In this document: piece after piece, positions 30,708 through 40,451 of the stretch
Position numbering within the stretch: position 1 is the first letter of the stretch
Layout of the letters: each line of letters starts with the position of its first letter
Notes under the pieces: model-generated
Seen by the model: the letters and a program-made list of their open reading frames with translations, nothing else
What the model was told of the DNA's origin: nothing
Databases searched by the model: none
Position numbers and translations under genes: made by a program
From: Edwardsiella tarda ATCC 15947 = NBRC 105688
Lineage (GTDB): Bacteria > Pseudomonadota > Gammaproteobacteria > Enterobacterales > Enterobacteriaceae
NCBI RefSeq assembly: GCF_003113495.2
Contig: NZ_CP084506.1
Span: 2,542,001 to 2,606,000, forward strand
Reading direction: 5' to 3'
DNA length: 64,000 nucleotides

Positions 30708-31985
30708 ATGCAAAAAATAGTGATGCGCTGGCTGGAACAGTTCGGCCTTGAATTTACCCATATGACCTCGCTGGTACTGGTGCTGACCCTGATTGCACTG
30801 ACGGCGGTCGTCATCCATCTGCTATTACACCGCCTGTTGCTCTCTCGCCTGCGTCGCCGTGGCCTGCAGAGCGAAAACATGTGGCTCAAGGTCCTCACGC
30901 AACACAACCTGTTTCACCGCCTGGCGCTGCTGTTTCAAGGGGTGATTGTCAATCTTCAGGCTGTCTTCTGGCTTCATCCCGGCACCGATGCGGGCAATGC
31001 GCTGATCATCGCCGCTCAGCTGTGGATCCTGCTGTACGCCCTGCTCTCGCTCTTCTCCCTGCTCGACATTCTGTTGGATCTGTCGCATCAGTTGGCTGTC
31101 GCCACCCAGTTGCCTCTGCGCGGTATCTTCCAGGGAACCAAGCTGCTGGCGGCGATCATCATCGGTATCTTGATGATCTCGCTGCTGATGGGCCAGTCGC
31201 CCATCTTTCTGATCAGCGGCCTGGGTGCCATGGCCGCCGTGTTAATGTTGGTCTTTAAAGATCCCATTCTCGGCTTAGTGGCCGGCATCCAGCTCTCCGC
31301 CAACGACATGCTACACCTCGGTGACTGGCTGGAGATGCCCAAATATGGTGCCGATGGCGCGGTGATCGACATCGGGCTGACCACGGTGAAAGTGCGCAAC
31401 TGGGATAACACCATCACCACAATCCCGACCTATGCGCTGGTCTCCGACTCTTTCAAGAACTGGCGTGGGATGTCAGAGTCCGGTGGCCGACGCATCAAAC
31501 GTAGCCTGAACATCGACACCACCAGCATTCGCTTCCTGAGCGAGGCGGATCTGACCTCACTGCAGCGCAGTGCGTTACTGCAACCCTATCTACACGACAA
31601 GACGCTGGAGATCGCCCGCTACAACCAGCAGGTCCAGAGTGATCTGAGCTCACCGCTCAACGGGCGGCGTATGACCAACCTGGGCACCTTGCGCGCCTAT
31701 CTCCAGGCCTACCTGACCCAACACCCTCGTATCCGTAAGGACATGACCCTCATGGTGCGCCAGCTGGCCCCGACGCCCGATGGCTTGCCCATCGAGATCT
31801 ATGCCTTTACCAATACCGTCGTCTGGGCGGAGTATGAGGCGATCCAGGCGGACATCTTCGATCACACCTTCGCGGTGATTGAGCAGTTTGGTCTACGCAT
31901 TCACCAGACGCCAACCGGTACCGATGTACGCGCCATCGCGCATCATCTCACCGCGGCACCGTCGCGTAACCTTACCGCCGATTGA
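30708..31985 (+). CDS. ybdG: YbdG/MscM-type mechanosensitive channel
   Basis: A miniconductance mechanosensitive channel of the MscS superfamily, which releases solutes when turgor rises. The 425-residue protein has about five membrane helices, then the pore helix and beta domain region [24 protein letters not shown] and [33 protein letters not shown], nearly identical to E. coli YbdG. The ATG at 30708 is preceded by AAGGAG; an ATG five codons later is less well placed. In E. coli ybdG is elsewhere; here it lies between malZ and proY. Confidence 0.95.
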   Translation: MQKIVMRWLEQFGLEFTHMTSLVLVLTLIALTAVVIHLLLHRLLLSRLRRRGLQSENMWLKVLTQHNLFHRLALLFQGVIVNLQAVFWLHPGTDAGNALIIAAQLWILLYALLSLFSLLDILLDLSHQLAVATQLPLRGIFQGTKLLAAIIIGILMISLLMGQSPIFLISGLGAMAAVLMLVFKDPILGLVAGIQLSANDMLHLGDWLEMPKYGADGAVIDIGLTTVKVRNWDNTITTIPTYALVSDSFKNWRGMSESGGRRIKRSLNIDTTSIRFLSEADLTSLQRSALLQPYLHDKTLEIARYNQQVQSDLSSPLNGRRMTNLGTLRAYLQAYLTQHPRIRKDMTLMVRQLAPTPDGLPIEIYAFTNTVVWAEYEAIQADIFDHTFAVIEQFGLRIHQTPTGTDVRAIAHHLTAAPSRNLTAD

Positions 31986-32048
31986 CAATTACCGACGCGG
32001 ATGTATCGGCGCGTAACAAACCCCACCCATCCCTCTCACAATATGAAT

Positions 32049-32066
32049 GCGGGGTTCTCGCCCCGC
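32049..32066 (+). other. Stem-loop downstream of ybdG
   Basis: GCGGGG and CCCCGC form a 6-bp stem around TTCTCG. No T run follows, so it is at most a weak terminator or a leader structure for the small gene 50 bases further on. Confidence 0.35.
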
Positions 32067-32116
32067 CGTGACTGGGTTACAAAGAACACGCACGTTTTTA
32101 ACCGGGAGAGTTTGTT

Positions 32117-32383
32117 GTGTTTACACGGCTACGCGCACACCTGCTGCCGCTGCTGTCCGCCCTGATCTTGGTGGCCGGCCTGCACAGCGTCGACGGCGAA
32201 CGCATGGCGCCCGATCGCCTGCACGCCGCGCAACACTATGAAGAGGTGGTCAGCACCCTGCACGACGTCCGCGACGCACTGCGTCAACGCGTCAATGGCG
32301 CCGGGCGCGATGAGCAAGAGGAGGCCCCCGGCGATCCTATCGCCAACGGCGCCGAAGTTCGCGCCCGCAGTCGTCCCTATTGA
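32117..32383 (+). CDS. Small predicted exported protein, function unknown
   Basis: I do not recognise this 88-residue protein. It starts at GTG behind GGGAGAG (12 bases away, a loose spacing). The N-terminus MFTRLRAHLLPLLSALILVAG is a clear signal or anchor segment with a basic start and a hydrophobic core. The remainder is polar and likely helical (HYEEVVSTLHDVRDALRQRV), then an acidic-basic tail. A good terminator follows directly, which supports an expressed transcript. It sits between ybdG and proY, a place where E. coli has nothing. Confidence 0.6.
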   Translation: MFTRLRAHLLPLLSALILVAGLHSVDGERMAPDRLHAAQHYEEVVSTLHDVRDALRQRVNGAGRDEQEEAPGDPIANGAEVRARSRPY

Positions 32384-32407
32384 CCCATCAGCCAGCCCAA
32401 AAACAAA

Positions 32408-32432
32408 CGGAGCCAAACGGCTCCGCTTTTTT
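32408..32432 (+). terminator. Terminator after the small exported protein
   Basis: A 7-bp stem (CGGAGCC / GGCTCCG) with loop AAAC is followed by C and six T on the plus strand. Confidence 0.85.
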
Positions 32433-32456
32433 ACCCCTCATCAGCCCGATCGCCGA

Positions 32457-33848
32457 TCACTCCTCCGGCGGTAGGGACTGCTGCAAATCTGGGGCCGCCG
32501 GGCGGCGCACAAAACGGTAGCCGATCAGCAACGCCACGATCCAGATCGCCCCTGCGTACAGCGAGATGCGCGTATCGGGGAAGTAGCCGATCAAGCCGAT
32601 GATAAAGGCCAGGAACACGATCCCCAGCAGCGAGGTGTAGATCCCCCCGCGTAACGGGAAGTCCAGCGCCTTCACCTGCGCGGGAGTGAGGCCCCGGCGG
32701 AAGCCGATCTGCGACAGTAAGATCATGATCCACACCCACACCGTGGCGAAGGTCGCCAAGGAGGCGATCACCAGGAAGACATTCTGCGGCATGATGTAGT
32801 TCAGGTAGACCGCCACCAACAATGCCAGCACCATCACCACCACCGTGACCCAGGGGATACCGTGACGCGATACTCGGGCAAACATCTTCGGCGCATGCCC
32901 TTGCTGCGCCATGCCATGCAACATACGCCCCACACCGAACACATCGCTATTGATCGCCGATAGCGAGGCGGTGATCACCACGAAGTTCAGGATACCGGCG
33001 GCCACGGTGATCCCCATATGCTGGAAGGTCAGCACAAAGGGGCTACCCTGCGTTCCTACCTGGTTCCATGGGTAGATAGACATGATGACAAACAGCGTAC
33101 CGACATAAAACACCAGGATACGTAGCGGCACCGAGTTAATCGCCTTGGGAATCGCCCTCTTAGGATCGGCTGCCTCGCCGGCGGTAATACCGATGATCTC
33201 AATCCCACCGTAGGCGAACATCACCAACTGCAACGACAGTATCATCCCCATCACGCCATGGCTGAAGAAGCCGCCGTGACTCCACAGATTGCTGATCCCG
33301 GTCGGCTGCCCGCCGTTGCCGATACCCCAGATGATGATGCCGAACCCCGCCAGGATCATCACCACGATGGTGGCGACCTTGAAGAAGGAGAACCAAAACT
33401 CCAATTCGCCGAAGACCCGCACACTCATCAGGTTGACGGCACCGATGATCAACACCACGCTTAGCACCCAGATCCAGTGGGGCACCGCCGGGAACCAGAC
33501 CCCCATGTAGATACCGAACGCCGTCACATCGGCGATGGCGACGATCAAGATCTCGAAGCAGTAGGTCCAGCCGGTGATGTAGCCCGCCATCGGCCCCAGG
33601 TAATCCTGGGCATAGCGCGAAAAGGAGCTGGCCTGCGGATTGTTGACCGACATCTCTCCCAGCGCACGCATGATAATAAAGGCCGCGATACCGCCGATCA
33701 GGTAGGCCAGCAACACGCTTGGCCCCGCCATCTTGATGGCATCGGCCGACCCATAGAACAGGCCGGTGCCAATCGCCGACCCCAATGCCATAAAACGGAT
33801 ATGGCGCGCATTCAGCCCCCGTTTTAACTTATTGGCTTGTTGTTGCAT
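32457..33848 (-). CDS. proY: ProY, amino-acid permease (cryptic proline transporter type)
   Basis: An APC-superfamily amino-acid/proton symporter; E. coli ProY is linked to proline uptake, but histidine transport is reported for relatives, so the substrate is not certain. The 463-residue protein has twelve hydrophobic segments. The first holds the family motif [21 protein letters not shown] (split in my reading at residues about 20-40), and [10 protein letters not shown] marks helix 6. Similarity to E. coli ProY is close end to end. It follows brnQ on the strand but behind a terminator. Confidence 0.94.
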   Translation of the reverse strand: MQQQANKLKRGLNARHIRFMALGSAIGTGLFYGSADAIKMAGPSVLLAYLIGGIAAFIIMRALGEMSVNNPQASSFSRYAQDYLGPMAGYITGWTYCFEILIVAIADVTAFGIYMGVWFPAVPHWIWVLSVVLIIGAVNLMSVRVFGELEFWFSFFKVATIVVMILAGFGIIIWGIGNGGQPTGISNLWSHGGFFSHGVMGMILSLQLVMFAYGGIEIIGITAGEAADPKRAIPKAINSVPLRILVFYVGTLFVIMSIYPWNQVGTQGSPFVLTFQHMGITVAAGILNFVVITASLSAINSDVFGVGRMLHGMAQQGHAPKMFARVSRHGIPWVTVVVMVLALLVAVYLNYIMPQNVFLVIASLATFATVWVWIMILLSQIGFRRGLTPAQVKALDFPLRGGIYTSLLGIVFLAFIIGLIGYFPDTRISLYAGAIWIVALLIGYRFVRRPAAPDLQQSLPPEE

Positions 33849-33874
33849 CTTGTTAGTTACCCATCTTGCCTGTC

Positions 33875-33902
33875 AAAAAAACACGGGCGCGAGCGCCCGT
33901 GC
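33875..33902 (-). terminator. Terminator after brnQ
   Basis: A perfect 8-bp stem (CACGGGCG / CGCCCGTG) with loop CGAG, followed on the minus strand by seven T. It lies between brnQ and proY, so proY needs a promoter of its own in the short remaining gap or relies on read-through. Confidence 0.88.
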
Positions 33903-33991
33903 TAAAAAATGTGTGTGATTATAGGGTGAGCGCCGGATGAGTTCACCTCATCAACTGTAACAATTTCATGACGGCGCCCTTTACAACTCGC

Positions 33992-35311
33992 TTACGACGA
34001 CATGACGCGCCCACGCTCCCCGCGAACGCGGTCGTATAGTCCGGCCAGCACCATCATCGCCAACGATGGCGGCAACCAGGCCAGCCCCTGTTGCGCCAAC
34101 GGTAGCTGCTCGATCCAGCTCGGTAACTGAGCCGCCAAGGCCGATGATTTCACGGCGTCCAGGATGCCGAACAGCAGGCTGATCACCATCACCGGCTTGA
34201 AGACACGCGGCGCGCTGCACCACCAGCGGCGGGTAAAACTCAGCACCACCAACACAATGCACGGCGGATAGATCGCCGTCAGCACCGGAATCGAAATCTG
34301 AATCAACAGGCTCAATCCTAGGTTGGAGACTACCATAGAGAACAGCCCGAGGATGAAGACCAGGCTACGGTAGCTCAGCGGCAGGTATTCGGCGAAAAAC
34401 TCAGCGCAAGCGCAAGTCAGGCCAACCGCCGTCACCATGCAGGCGATGAAGATCAACGCGGCCAGGAAAATCGACCCCATGTTGCCAAAGGTATGCTGCA
34501 CATAGGCATGGAGGATCACCGCCCCATTCTGGGCGCCCGGAACCAACATCCCACTGTCAGATCCCAGCTTAAACAGGCTCAGGTAGACCAGGGTCAAGCC
34601 GATACCGGCGATCAGTCCGGCCCAGATGGTATAGCGTGTCAACAGGCGCGCATCGCTGACACCGCGTGAACGCGCCGCATTGACGATGACGATGCCGAAC
34701 ACCATCGCGCCCAAGGTATCCATGGTCAAATACCCATTGATAAAGCCGCTTGAGAACGGGATCTGGCGATACAGCTCCGTCGCTGGCGCGAAGTCGCCCG
34801 CCGGCCATAACAGAGCAGAAATACCGAGGATCGCCAAGGCGACGATCTTCAGCGGTGCCAAGAAGTGACCGACGGTATCCAACAGTTTGCCCGGATAGAG
34901 CGAGATGCCGATCACTAAAACGAAGTAGATCAGGCTGTATACCAATAAGGGTAACGCCCCTTCGCCGCTCAGCGGCGCGATGCCGACCTCGAAGGAGACC
35001 GTCGTGGTGCGCGGAATGGCGAATAGCGGCCCCACCGCCAGGTAGGCGATGGTCGCCAGTAACAGCCCTGCCCGACGGCCAAGCGGTGAACTGAGCGTAT
35101 CGATGCCTCCGCCGACCTTAGCCAGCGCCACCACCGTCGCCACGGGCAGACCGACCGCCGTGATCAGGAAGCCTAAGGCCGCGATCCAGACATGCTCGCC
35201 GGATTGCAGTCCGACCATCGGCGGGAAAATGATGTTGCCCGCGCCGACAAACAGCGCGAAGGTCATAAATCCCAGCGCCAGGATATCTTTAGAGGTTAAA
35301 CGATGCGTCAT
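33992..35311 (-). CDS. brnQ: BrnQ branched-chain amino-acid:cation symporter
   Basis: BrnQ takes up leucine, isoleucine and valine with sodium or protons. The start [20 protein letters not shown] gives 439 residues, the E. coli length; the longer ORF upstream has no family match. The first helix holds [19 protein letters not shown], the family signature, and [10 protein letters not shown] follows near residue 100. Twelve hydrophobic segments are visible. It lies upstream of proY as in E. coli, but phoBR is not next to it. Confidence 0.96.
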   Translation of the reverse strand: MTHRLTSKDILALGFMTFALFVGAGNIIFPPMVGLQSGEHVWIAALGFLITAVGLPVATVVALAKVGGGIDTLSSPLGRRAGLLLATIAYLAVGPLFAIPRTTTVSFEVGIAPLSGEGALPLLVYSLIYFVLVIGISLYPGKLLDTVGHFLAPLKIVALAILGISALLWPAGDFAPATELYRQIPFSSGFINGYLTMDTLGAMVFGIVIVNAARSRGVSDARLLTRYTIWAGLIAGIGLTLVYLSLFKLGSDSGMLVPGAQNGAVILHAYVQHTFGNMGSIFLAALIFIACMVTAVGLTCACAEFFAEYLPLSYRSLVFILGLFSMVVSNLGLSLLIQISIPVLTAIYPPCIVLVVLSFTRRWWCSAPRVFKPVMVISLLFGILDAVKSSALAAQLPSWIEQLPLAQQGLAWLPPSLAMMVLAGLYDRVRGERGRVMSS

Positions 35312-35985
35312 AATATGATGTTGTGTGGCCTTAATACTTAGAATATATCCGCCGATCGCGTAAGAGACGGCCAATGGCACGCCGCACCGCTCGGCAGCAT
35401 GGTTGATATCGCGGGGGAAAAATCCTTGCGGATGACAAACGAGATCACTCTCAGGAGTCTGGGGGAGCTTACCACAGAATCGCGCCAAGGCAGCACTTTA
35501 CCCGGGCCCATACGGCGCATAAACATCCACACACACACCGCACCACGGGGAGATCGCACCACGCCCGGCCAACGCCGTGCGCGCCTGCCGCCCCTTGCCA
35601 ACGGCGACAGCACCGATCCCCATCCACGACAGGCGCAGTATGGCGACAACGGTGACAGTAAACACGTTAGCCATGGCAAAAGACAAGCACAAAATGCAGC
35701 GACGGAATCATCCTCCAGAGAAACATATTAGCATAGAGAATGATTTGGAGTTATTGGAGTATAACCATAGATAAATTGCCCTACTCCCTGGTGATCCCTG
35801 CGGTAAGACGGACAAAAAACCGACAGACGCAAGGATTTTCCGCTATTCTCTCGACCGACCACTCATCATCGACGATCCTACTCAATACAGCTACTTTTTT
35901 AGATAAAAAGTCATGACTGATGAGGGAGATAGGCCACTCAAAATCCAATTTTCAGCCAATATATGAAATAATCCACCATAATCGG
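35312..35985. other. 674-base gap upstream of brnQ
   Basis: No convincing gene; the short ORFs here look random. The brnQ promoter must lie in its right-hand side seen from brnQ. An AT-rich inverted repeat at 35893-35911 (ACTTTTT ... AAAAAGT) lies about 75 bases past the end of the next gene and could be a terminator-like element for it. Base composition drops in 35690-35980. Confidence 0.35.
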
Positions 35986-38220
35986 TTATTCTTTCTTCTC
36001 CCCCTCCGAGGACAGCAGCTCCGCCAGCGGAATCGCCTGCCCCGCATCACGCCCCTGGACCGCATCGATCCCCAGTTGCCTCAGATGCTGGCGCTGCGCA
36101 TCCCCCTCCACCGCTCTCGCCACCACGCGCTGACGCCGCAGATACGCAACCTGGCACAACGCCGCCACGATGTAGCGCTCCAGCGACTCGGGCTGTGCCC
36201 GGCGACTCAGTGACGGGGTCATCAGCAGGATATCGGCCTGCGCCTCGCCCGACAGCCCCTCGCCGGCGTGTACGCCATCGACGCCATCGAGAGCGAGGTG
36301 GCAACCCATCGTGCGCAGCGCCTCCAAGGTAGAACGAGCGGGCGCCAATGCCGCCAATTCCGTCGCATCGAAAATCAGAATCAACTGCCAAGGCTCGATA
36401 TGCGCCTGCTGCAATACTGTGGCCAGCCAGCCTGGTAGCGTCGGAGGGCTTAGCGTGGTGCCGGACAACGAAATCGCCACGCGGATCCCTGCCAAGGCGT
36501 AGCGATGGTTGGCGATAAACGCCAGTGTCTGCGTGACAATCCAACGATCGATCGTGGCGCGTAGGCCAAACTCATCGGCGATAGGCAAGAAGCGGTCGGC
36601 GGAAAGTAATGCCCCCTGATCATCGCGCAACGCCAGCACAATCTCCTGATAACGCTCCCCGCGAAAGCCGATGATCGGTTGAGCCAGCAAGACTAGGCGT
36701 TGCTGCTCCAGCGCCTGCTGTAACTGACGTAACATCCCACTCTTGCGCGCGATACCCCGCTGCAAGCGACGCTGATTTAACGCCAAGCACTCCACCCGTC
36801 CGCTATCTAAAGAGTGCTCGGCCATCGCACTCAGCTCGCCGATCAGGTCGGATAGCCCTTCGAACGCCCCCGGCACGCGGCAATAGCACAAGCCATGCTG
36901 GCGTTTCAGCGGTAGACCACTCCACTGCAAACGGAAACTCCGTACCGCGCGCTCTATCCGGCGCAAGCTGGATGAGGAAGTCGCCGGTCGCAGACGGATC
37001 AGCAGATCATACCCCGGTAGATGATAGACCTGCTCCTCGGCGCTCAACACCGTACGCAACGCCGAGGCCAAGCGCTGTTTATAGGCCAGTCGCACCTGCA
37101 TGCCATACGTTCGACACAACGAATCCAAGTTGGCGATGCGGACGAAGCAGAGTACCGACCCGCCATGTCGCCGTAGATCGCGCTCGAGACAACGCATATT
37201 GGGCAGATGGACCAACGGATCGACCATCGCCGCGCGACGCATCTGTTGGTAGAGACGCCGCTGACGACTGTTGATCGCCGCCATCAGGATCACCGTCAAA
37301 CTGAAGACAATCATCATCGCCGTGATGAAGCAGATGTTACGGCTCAGATCGTCCAGCTCGACATAGCCCTCGTAGTTAAACAGCAACACCATGACCGCCG
37401 ACGACCAGACCAGGGTACTCAGTAGATAACCGTAACGCATGGCGCCAAAGATCATCACCGGCAACAGCAGAGCCAGGGTGTAATCGGTAAACAGGATACT
37501 GCCCTGGGCCTGTGCGCGAATGCACAACAGCGCGATCATCACCACCACGACCGCGCCCCAGAGAGGACGCTCCCAGCGCGCAACGTCACTGGCCTGTTCG
37601 TTACGGCAACGTTGACGCATTACTCGCCAATATTGCGGGTGATGCAACAGCCGTAGCAGGTGGTAATAGAGAGGGGTCGCGGCGAGGACACCCAAGACCA
37701 TCGCCTGATAGTTGGTTAAGGTACTCAGCGAGAAGGGAATGCGTTCGGCGAAGAAGGGATGACCGGAAAACATCCCCATGGTGACGATAATCTGCGTCAA
37801 CAGGATGAACAGCAACGGAAACATGCCCGCCAGCCAGAAGAGCCGGGGCCATAACAGTTTGGGCCGCGCCAGACCGGCGCGCCAGCGTTCGCCGCTCTGT
37901 AGGGTATAGCCCCAGCAACAGAGCAATAGCGTCAGGCTAAAAGGGCCACCGACCGCGAAGAGCGGCGTCAGGCCATAGGCCAGATAGAGTGTCCCGAGGG
38001 TGACCAGCACGATCGCCGCCAACAGCCGCGTCCCATATAAGAACAGCAGAGAAAGTGCCGCCGCGGGTAAAAGCGCGATCAGATAAGCCTGACCATGTGG
38101 CAAGATCACACGCGGGGAGTACAGGATGCTGAGGGGGATAACCAGGAGGGTCAACAGAAGCGGCACGCCCCAGCGTGAACACTGCAATGCCAAGATTGTG
38201 CGATGCTTATCTACTTTCAT
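35986..38220 (-). CDS. YfgF/PdeF-like membrane protein with degenerate GGDEF and EAL domains
   Basis: Homologue of E. coli YfgF (PdeF), by length (744 against about 747 residues), layout and the neighbouring yfgG. Residues 1-320 hold about eight to nine membrane helices, 330-460 a degenerate GGDEF (PGYDL in place of GGDEF, about 402-406), and 490-740 an EAL domain. EAL catalytic residues are largely lost: the first Glu is kept (Glu 526), but the ISLS motif has Ser 584 for Asn, the FDATE motif has Asp 618 for Glu, DDFGTG has become DGVDGV (645-650), the Lys of LKID is Leu 666, and the Glu of VVAE is Arg 702. E. coli YfgF keeps these. It should bind neither metal nor c-di-GMP normally; a sensory or scaffold role is inference. 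Confidence 0.85.
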   Translation of the reverse strand: MKVDKHRTILALQCSRWGVPLLLTLLVIPLSILYSPRVILPHGQAYLIALLPAAALSLLFLYGTRLLAAIVLVTLGTLYLAYGLTPLFAVGGPFSLTLLLCCWGYTLQSGERWRAGLARPKLLWPRLFWLAGMFPLLFILLTQIIVTMGMFSGHPFFAERIPFSLSTLTNYQAMVLGVLAATPLYYHLLRLLHHPQYWRVMRQRCRNEQASDVARWERPLWGAVVVVMIALLCIRAQAQGSILFTDYTLALLLPVMIFGAMRYGYLLSTLVWSSAVMVLLFNYEGYVELDDLSRNICFITAMMIVFSLTVILMAAINSRQRRLYQQMRRAAMVDPLVHLPNMRCLERDLRRHGGSVLCFVRIANLDSLCRTYGMQVRLAYKQRLASALRTVLSAEEQVYHLPGYDLLIRLRPATSSSSLRRIERAVRSFRLQWSGLPLKRQHGLCYCRVPGAFEGLSDLIGELSAMAEHSLDSGRVECLALNQRRLQRGIARKSGMLRQLQQALEQQRLVLLAQPIIGFRGERYQEIVLALRDDQGALLSADRFLPIADEFGLRATIDRWIVTQTLAFIANHRYALAGIRVAISLSGTTLSPPTLPGWLATVLQQAHIEPWQLILIFDATELAALAPARSTLEALRTMGCHLALDGVDGVHAGEGLSGEAQADILLMTPSLSRRAQPESLERYIVAALCQVAYLRRQRVVARAVEGDAQRQHLRQLGIDAVQGRDAGQAIPLAELLSSEGEKKE

Positions 38221-38514
38221 GGGGCCGAATTAATCACTACACCTTATTACTGCGCGCAGCAGGAGAAAATAGCGCCCCCGACACGACGCCTCTGTCACGC
38301 TAACTGAAGTGGGGGGATGTTAGCACGAAACGGGGGAGAGAAAAACGCGTCGTCCGCAGCGCTGGCGGCCGCTAAAGAGGGGGGATATTCTCGCCGTTCC
38401 GCGGCACGGCGCCCCCTTGCCGTCTCACCTCCCCCTTTTCACCATTGACGCCCGCCCGTTCCTATGCCTAAATCTCTCTATTATTCTAATATGAGACCCT
38501 ACGCTCTAATCATG

Positions 38515-38712
38515 ATGACCCACAGAATGAAACGACGAACCAACGGACACATGACTCGAATCGTCCTGCTGATCAGCTTTATCATTTTGTTTGGCCGCCT
38601 GCTCTACGCCTCCATCGGTGCCATTAGCCACCACCAAGATCAACTCCGTCAAACACCCGCTAGCGAACAGAGCCAAGCCTCCTCTCGCAGTGATAACGGC
38701 CCGCGCGACTGA
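38515..38712 (+). CDS. yfgG: YfgG family small membrane protein
   Basis: A 65-residue protein with one membrane helix, MTRIVLLISFIILFGRLLYA, which almost equals that of E. coli YfgG, and a GAISHH continuation that matches GAWQHH. E. coli YfgG is linked to nickel and cobalt tolerance and sits divergent from yfgF, exactly as here. I place the start at 38515 to fit the E. coli length; ATGs at 38512 and 38527 are alternatives, and no strong ribosome site decides. The C-terminal tail is polar and variable. Confidence 0.8.
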   Translation: MTHRMKRRTNGHMTRIVLLISFIILFGRLLYASIGAISHHQDQLRQTPASEQSQASSRSDNGPRD

Positions 38713-38843
38713 ATCACGATGCGTACCTGCGCTTAACGCCCCATTGCGTACGGCGCCCAACCACCCGATAATGGTAGATCGCCGCCTGTCCGTAGCCGTT
38801 TTACTCTGAACGTAGCGCCGAATCAGCACAAGGATTGACCCCG

Positions 38844-40286
38844 ATGTCCGTCACCGTTACCCCCCGTGCCGTGTCGCGCGCCCAGATGCGCGCACGCATC
38901 CTTCATATCTTGCTGAATGAGCAGATCATCAGCGACGGACTGCTCGGTCGTCTCGACGATCCCCAACTACTCGACGACCCGCAGTTGTTAGATGAGAGCG
39001 CCGAGTTGAAGCACGCCGTCCGCCAGCTATCCTCCTCCGATCTTGGTGATGTGTTGGCCGCCTTGCCCTGCGATCGACGCCTGGCGCTGTGGTCGCTGAT
39101 CGATCTACCGCAACGCGCGGCGGTACTCGCCGAGTGTGATCCCTGCCTGTGGCCAGAGCTCACCGCGACCCTGAGCGATAAGAGCCTACTCCAGTCGCTA
39201 CAAGCCTTGCCGCTGGAGCGCCGTGTCATGTTGGGTCGACAGTTACCGCGCGCACTCAGCGGGCGTCTCCTTACCTTGATGGAGGGGGAGCAGCGTAATC
39301 AGGCGCGCACCCTACTGAGTTACGATCTACACAGTGTCGGCGCGCTCATGACGTTGGATAGCAGCGAAGGCAGCGTACGACGGGATATGCCATTGCTGCT
39401 CCTGTTGCAATGGTTACGCCAACGGCCTGCGTTGCCCAGCGGCTGCGATCGGTTGTGGGTCACCGACGAACGGGGGCGTTTATGCGGTGAGTTGCCGCTA
39501 GGCGAACTGCTGGCCGCCTCCCCCGATGGCCGGGTCGCCGACCTCATGCATGCGACGCACCTGCGCCTACATCCCACCGAGGATGCCCTCGACGCTGGCC
39601 AACGGCTACTGCATGAACGGCTGCCTTGCGCCCCGGTCGTCGATGAGCAAGGTTATTTGCTCGGACAATTTAGCCTGATGCAAGCCAGCCGTTATCAACA
39701 ACGCCAGCAAGAGCGAGAACATTTCCTAGAGGTCGGATTACAGCGGGATGAAGATCTCTTCGCCCCCATCACGCGCAGTCTGCGTGACCGCGCGCTCCCT
39801 GTGCTGGGCATCATCGTCGCCACGCTTCCTGCCGCCTTACTGGCGGCCTACTTCAGCTCGGCACTGGGACGTTGGCCGATGTTGGCCCTACTGATGCCAC
39901 TGCTGATCTTGCTCGGCAGCAACACGGCACAACAGAGCGCCGCCATCACCCAACGTGCGCTCAGACGCCATCACCTGCCAGCGACCAGCGCGGCATTGGT
40001 GTTGGTTCGTGAGTTGGGGGTGGCGCTGCTCAGTGGCTTGATCATCGGTAGCCTGTTGGGACTCTGCGGAGGGATCTACTATCGAGATGCGCAGCTGGGT
40101 AGCCTGGTGGTCTTGCTCACCGTACTCAGCCTGATGCTCTGTGCGTTGCTTGGCGTCGAATGGCCACGCCTGGCGGCGCGCTTATCGCCGACCCAGCGAG
40201 AGGTAAACCGGACACAACTCGGTGCCCTGGCCGCTAGCCTGGTCTGTGCCCTACTGTTCCTCTTAAGCGCACTCTTTTTGATTTAA
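38844..40286 (+). CDS. Divergent MgtE-like (CBS and membrane domain) protein
   Basis: Built like an MgtE magnesium channel: an N-terminal helical superhelix (about residues 1-135), two CBS units (about 140-265), and five C-terminal membrane helices from about residue 315. The pore motif region reads LLGSNTAQQSA where MgtE has a GGN.G.Q pattern, so it is recognisable but altered. The last helices are LVVLLTVLSLMLCALLGVEW and a Leu/Ala-rich segment without the conserved pore Asp. At 480 residues it is normal in length. The start ATG is nine bases after AAGGA; a TTG at 38835 is rejected. An exact seven-residue tandem repeat (LDDPQLL) lies near residue 40. Magnesium transport cannot be assumed. 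Confidence 0.75.
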   Translation: MSVTVTPRAVSRAQMRARILHILLNEQIISDGLLGRLDDPQLLDDPQLLDESAELKHAVRQLSSSDLGDVLAALPCDRRLALWSLIDLPQRAAVLAECDPCLWPELTATLSDKSLLQSLQALPLERRVMLGRQLPRALSGRLLTLMEGEQRNQARTLLSYDLHSVGALMTLDSSEGSVRRDMPLLLLLQWLRQRPALPSGCDRLWVTDERGRLCGELPLGELLAASPDGRVADLMHATHLRLHPTEDALDAGQRLLHERLPCAPVVDEQGYLLGQFSLMQASRYQQRQQEREHFLEVGLQRDEDLFAPITRSLRDRALPVLGIIVATLPAALLAAYFSSALGRWPMLALLMPLLILLGSNTAQQSAAITQRALRRHHLPATSAALVLVRELGVALLSGLIIGSLLGLCGGIYYRDAQLGSLVVLLTVLSLMLCALLGVEWPRLAARLSPTQREVNRTQLGALAASLVCALLFLLSALFLI

Positions 40287-40451
40287 TGGCGCTAGCGAAT
40301 GGCTTCGACCAAAGTCTAGGGGACTTTTTCTTTACGCCAAGCCAGCACTATACTGGAAAAAAACGTTTCGCTGCCGATGCAGCCTTCTTATTTATTTTGC
40401 GCGTCGCCAATGTTCGTGCGCGTTGTGGACATGATCGCCAGGGGCGAGTAG

